A DNA stretch of 7,444 bases from Bacillota bacterium. Its GTDB lineage: Bacteria > Armatimonadota > Hebobacteria > Hebobacterales > Hebobacteraceae. The stretch lies in contig JAUVSA010000105.1 of assembly GCA_030597345.1 (NCBI GenBank), positions 1 to 7,444 of the forward strand, written 5' to 3'. Positions 6,719 to 7,444 of this stretch are shown here, in pieces. The notes under the pieces were generated by a model. It saw only the letters and a list, made by a program, of their open reading frames with translations. It searched no databases and had not been told where the DNA came from. Each line of letters begins with the position of its first letter. Position 1 is the stretch's first letter. Both the position numbers and the translations under genes were made by a program.

Positions 6719-6744
6719 GCGATCCTGCACTTATAGGAGATCGC
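6719..6744. promoter_or_regulatory. Inverted repeat GCGATC/GATCGC just upstream of the island promoter
   Basis: Perfect 6-base arms (6719-6724, 6739-6744) flank a 14-base centre rich in A/T (CTTATAGG). It lies 8 bases upstream of the -35 box, where an activator or repressor could bind. No regulator is encoded in the element. Short arms make chance possible. Confidence 0.3.
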
Positions 6745-6792
6745 TTGGTCGCATAGCAGTTGTCAGCCTCGTGCATTCCAACAACAGCACTG

Positions 6793-6845
6793 CGTGCTTG
6801 GGAAAGACAAGGTCCCCGGTTCGAATCCGGGTGTGGGCTCCACCG
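6793..6845 (+). repeat. Right attachment site (attR): partial tRNA-Thr 3' half
   Basis: Bases 6806-6845 equal 3178-3217 exactly. Bases 6793-6805 match the anticodon arm with four differences; the anticodon position reads GGG instead of GGT. Upstream of 6792 no D arm or 5' acceptor strand can be found, so this is a tRNA fragment, not a gene. The unmatched left flank probably derives from the element's own attachment arm. A short inverted repeat GTTGT/ACAAC (6759-6763/6781-6785) lies just beside it. Confidence 0.85.
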
Positions 6846-6869
6846 CTCGACGCAGGTGGCAGGCTACCC

Positions 6870-7444
6870 CTACGATGTATCCCAGGCCGGTAGCTTCTTG
6901 GGCAACGGGACCTCCCGCAGCCTGGCGTAGCGCGGCAGACCGTTCTCGATAGGCGTGGGCACTTCCCCCTGTATCAGCGGCCGCGCGTAGTCGAGGAACT
7001 CCTGCGTTACGTCGTTCCCGACATCGCTGAGCCAGCCGCGCGGTATCAGCCTCTCCTCGTTCGCCACTACTTCGAGGTCGGTCAGAGTAAGCTCGCATTG
7101 GTAGGGGTCATTGCTCACACGCTTGAGGCTCGCCATCTTCGCAGTCACGCCGCTGACGGCGGACTGAACGGCGAAGGTCCCGAGCCGATATGCCTCGTCG
7201 CGATCTGTCAGGGAGGCGAAGTGCATGGCGATTCACTCCGCCGGACCCATGCGAATGGGGCGGGTCTTGAGCCCAAGCTCCCGGCGGATCAGGCCGTCCA
7301 GGAAGGGGCCGACTCCACCCAGCTGCACATGGCCAAACGCGTCTGCCGCAAACTCCCCCCTCTGACTGGCGAGGTGCTCGCCCGATTCGTCCTTTGTCCC
7401 AACCGAGACCGCGATGAAGCACCACCCATACTTGGCGTGCGTTC
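6870..7444 (-). pseudogene. Phosphofructokinase (ATP- or PPi-dependent), C-terminal part, interrupted by an in-frame TGA
   Basis: Reading the minus strand from the right edge gives a frame with phosphofructokinase features: KYGWCFIAVSVG, DAFGHVQLGGVG (the sugar-phosphate binding region near the family's GHxQLGG), then a helix ending LGLKTRPIRMGPAE. A TGA (7235-7233) follows, and the same frame continues IAMHFASLTDRDEAYRLG, DLEVVANEERLIPRGWL and TQEFLDYARPLIQGE to a TAG at 6870. Relatives have a Gln-Arg pair at the interruption, so a CGA to TGA change is the simplest explanation. A new ATG lies two codons after the stop (7226), so a 118-residue C-terminal piece might be made by re-initiation, giving a split enzyme. 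The N-terminal nucleotide-binding half lies outside the window, so the phosphate donor cannot be assigned. Sequence is otherwise well conserved, which suggests a recent mutation or a base-call error. Confidence 0.75.
7233..7235 (-). other. In-frame TGA interrupting the phosphofructokinase frame
   Basis: The codon lies between GPAE and IAMHFAS with no frame change on either side. The island gene also ends with TGA, so TGA is a normal stop here and general reassignment is not supported. Nothing resembling a selenocysteine context was recognised. Confidence 0.65.

Larger units (their letters stand above)
3178..6845. mobile_element. tRNA-Thr-integrated island with one gene and no integrase
   Basis: Direct repeats of the tRNA-Thr 3' end bound a unit of 3628 bases (one repeat plus cargo). 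The only recognisable gene inside is the 1091-residue membrane/ankyrin protein on the minus strand. The remaining spaces (127 bases on the left, about 190 on the right) are too short for a recombinase. Removing the unit would rebuild tRNA-Thr followed, 27 bases later, by the convergent phosphofructokinase stop codon. The integration footprint is seen directly; mobility is inferred. The unit could be a satellite mobilised in trans, a remnant of a larger island that lost its integrase, or one half of a nested array. Parts of its coding sequence look less GC-rich than wecB, but I did not compute composition. Confidence 0.72.

Noticed and set aside
6793..6845. Second complete tRNA gene (possibly Pro, anticodon GGG)
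   Set aside because: There is no 5' acceptor strand or D arm upstream, and the anticodon stem is broken; only the T arm and 3' acceptor strand are intact.
6763..7098. Minus-strand ORF ending TPGFEPGTLSFPSTQ
   Set aside because: It is the antisense reading of the tRNA-Thr fragment at attR joined to an out-of-frame reading of the phosphofructokinase.
7233..7235. TGA read as selenocysteine or as a sense codon
   Set aside because: Another gene in the window uses TGA as a stop, phosphofructokinases are not known selenoproteins, and a CGA to TGA mutation is simpler.

Overview
The window is high-GC bacterial chromosomal DNA from an organism I cannot name. The genes suggest a free-living, polysaccharide-secreting, possibly uncultured lineage: a secreted parallel beta-helix protein, an exopolysaccharide/O-antigen type phosphoglycosyl transferase, a UDP-GlcNAc 2-epimerase, a multi-TM spermidine-synthase-like protein carrying ankyrin repeats, and a phosphofructokinase. 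No marker gene fixes the phylum.

Left part (1-2571), cell-surface polysaccharide region. A secreted beta-helix protein runs off the left edge on the minus strand (1-493). A 307-base divergent spacer (494-800) contains a CTGTCA-TCC-TGACAG palindrome. A small monotopic sugar-phosphate transferase (801-1385, +) converges on a wecB-type epimerase (1417-2571, -). Together the last two could supply ManNAc-type nucleotide sugars and load the first sugar phosphate onto the lipid carrier.

Middle (2572-3214). After a gene-free spacer comes a promoter (TTGACG-17-TACCAT), then tRNA-Tyr(GUA) and tRNA-Thr(GGU) seven bases apart.

Right part (3178-6845). The 3' part of tRNA-Thr (40 bases, 3178-3217) is repeated exactly at 6806-6845, with weaker similarity reaching back through the anticodon arm. 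This is the footprint of site-specific integration into a tRNA gene. The intervening segment of about 3.6 kb holds one gene on the minus strand. It encodes a 1091-residue protein with a membrane-embedded, SAM-fold, spermidine-synthase-like core, an extra TM helix and a C-terminal stack of about eight ankyrin repeats. No integrase or transposase is present, so the element looks like a single-cargo, non-autonomous integrative unit, or the remnant of one.

Right edge (6870-7444). The C-terminal part of a phosphofructokinase lies on the minus strand and is interrupted by an in-frame TGA at 7233-7235. Removing the island would leave tRNA-Thr and this gene facing each other only 27 bases apart, which fits a compact ancestral arrangement.

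The main point of interest is the one-gene island in tRNA-Thr together with the unusual architecture of its cargo.
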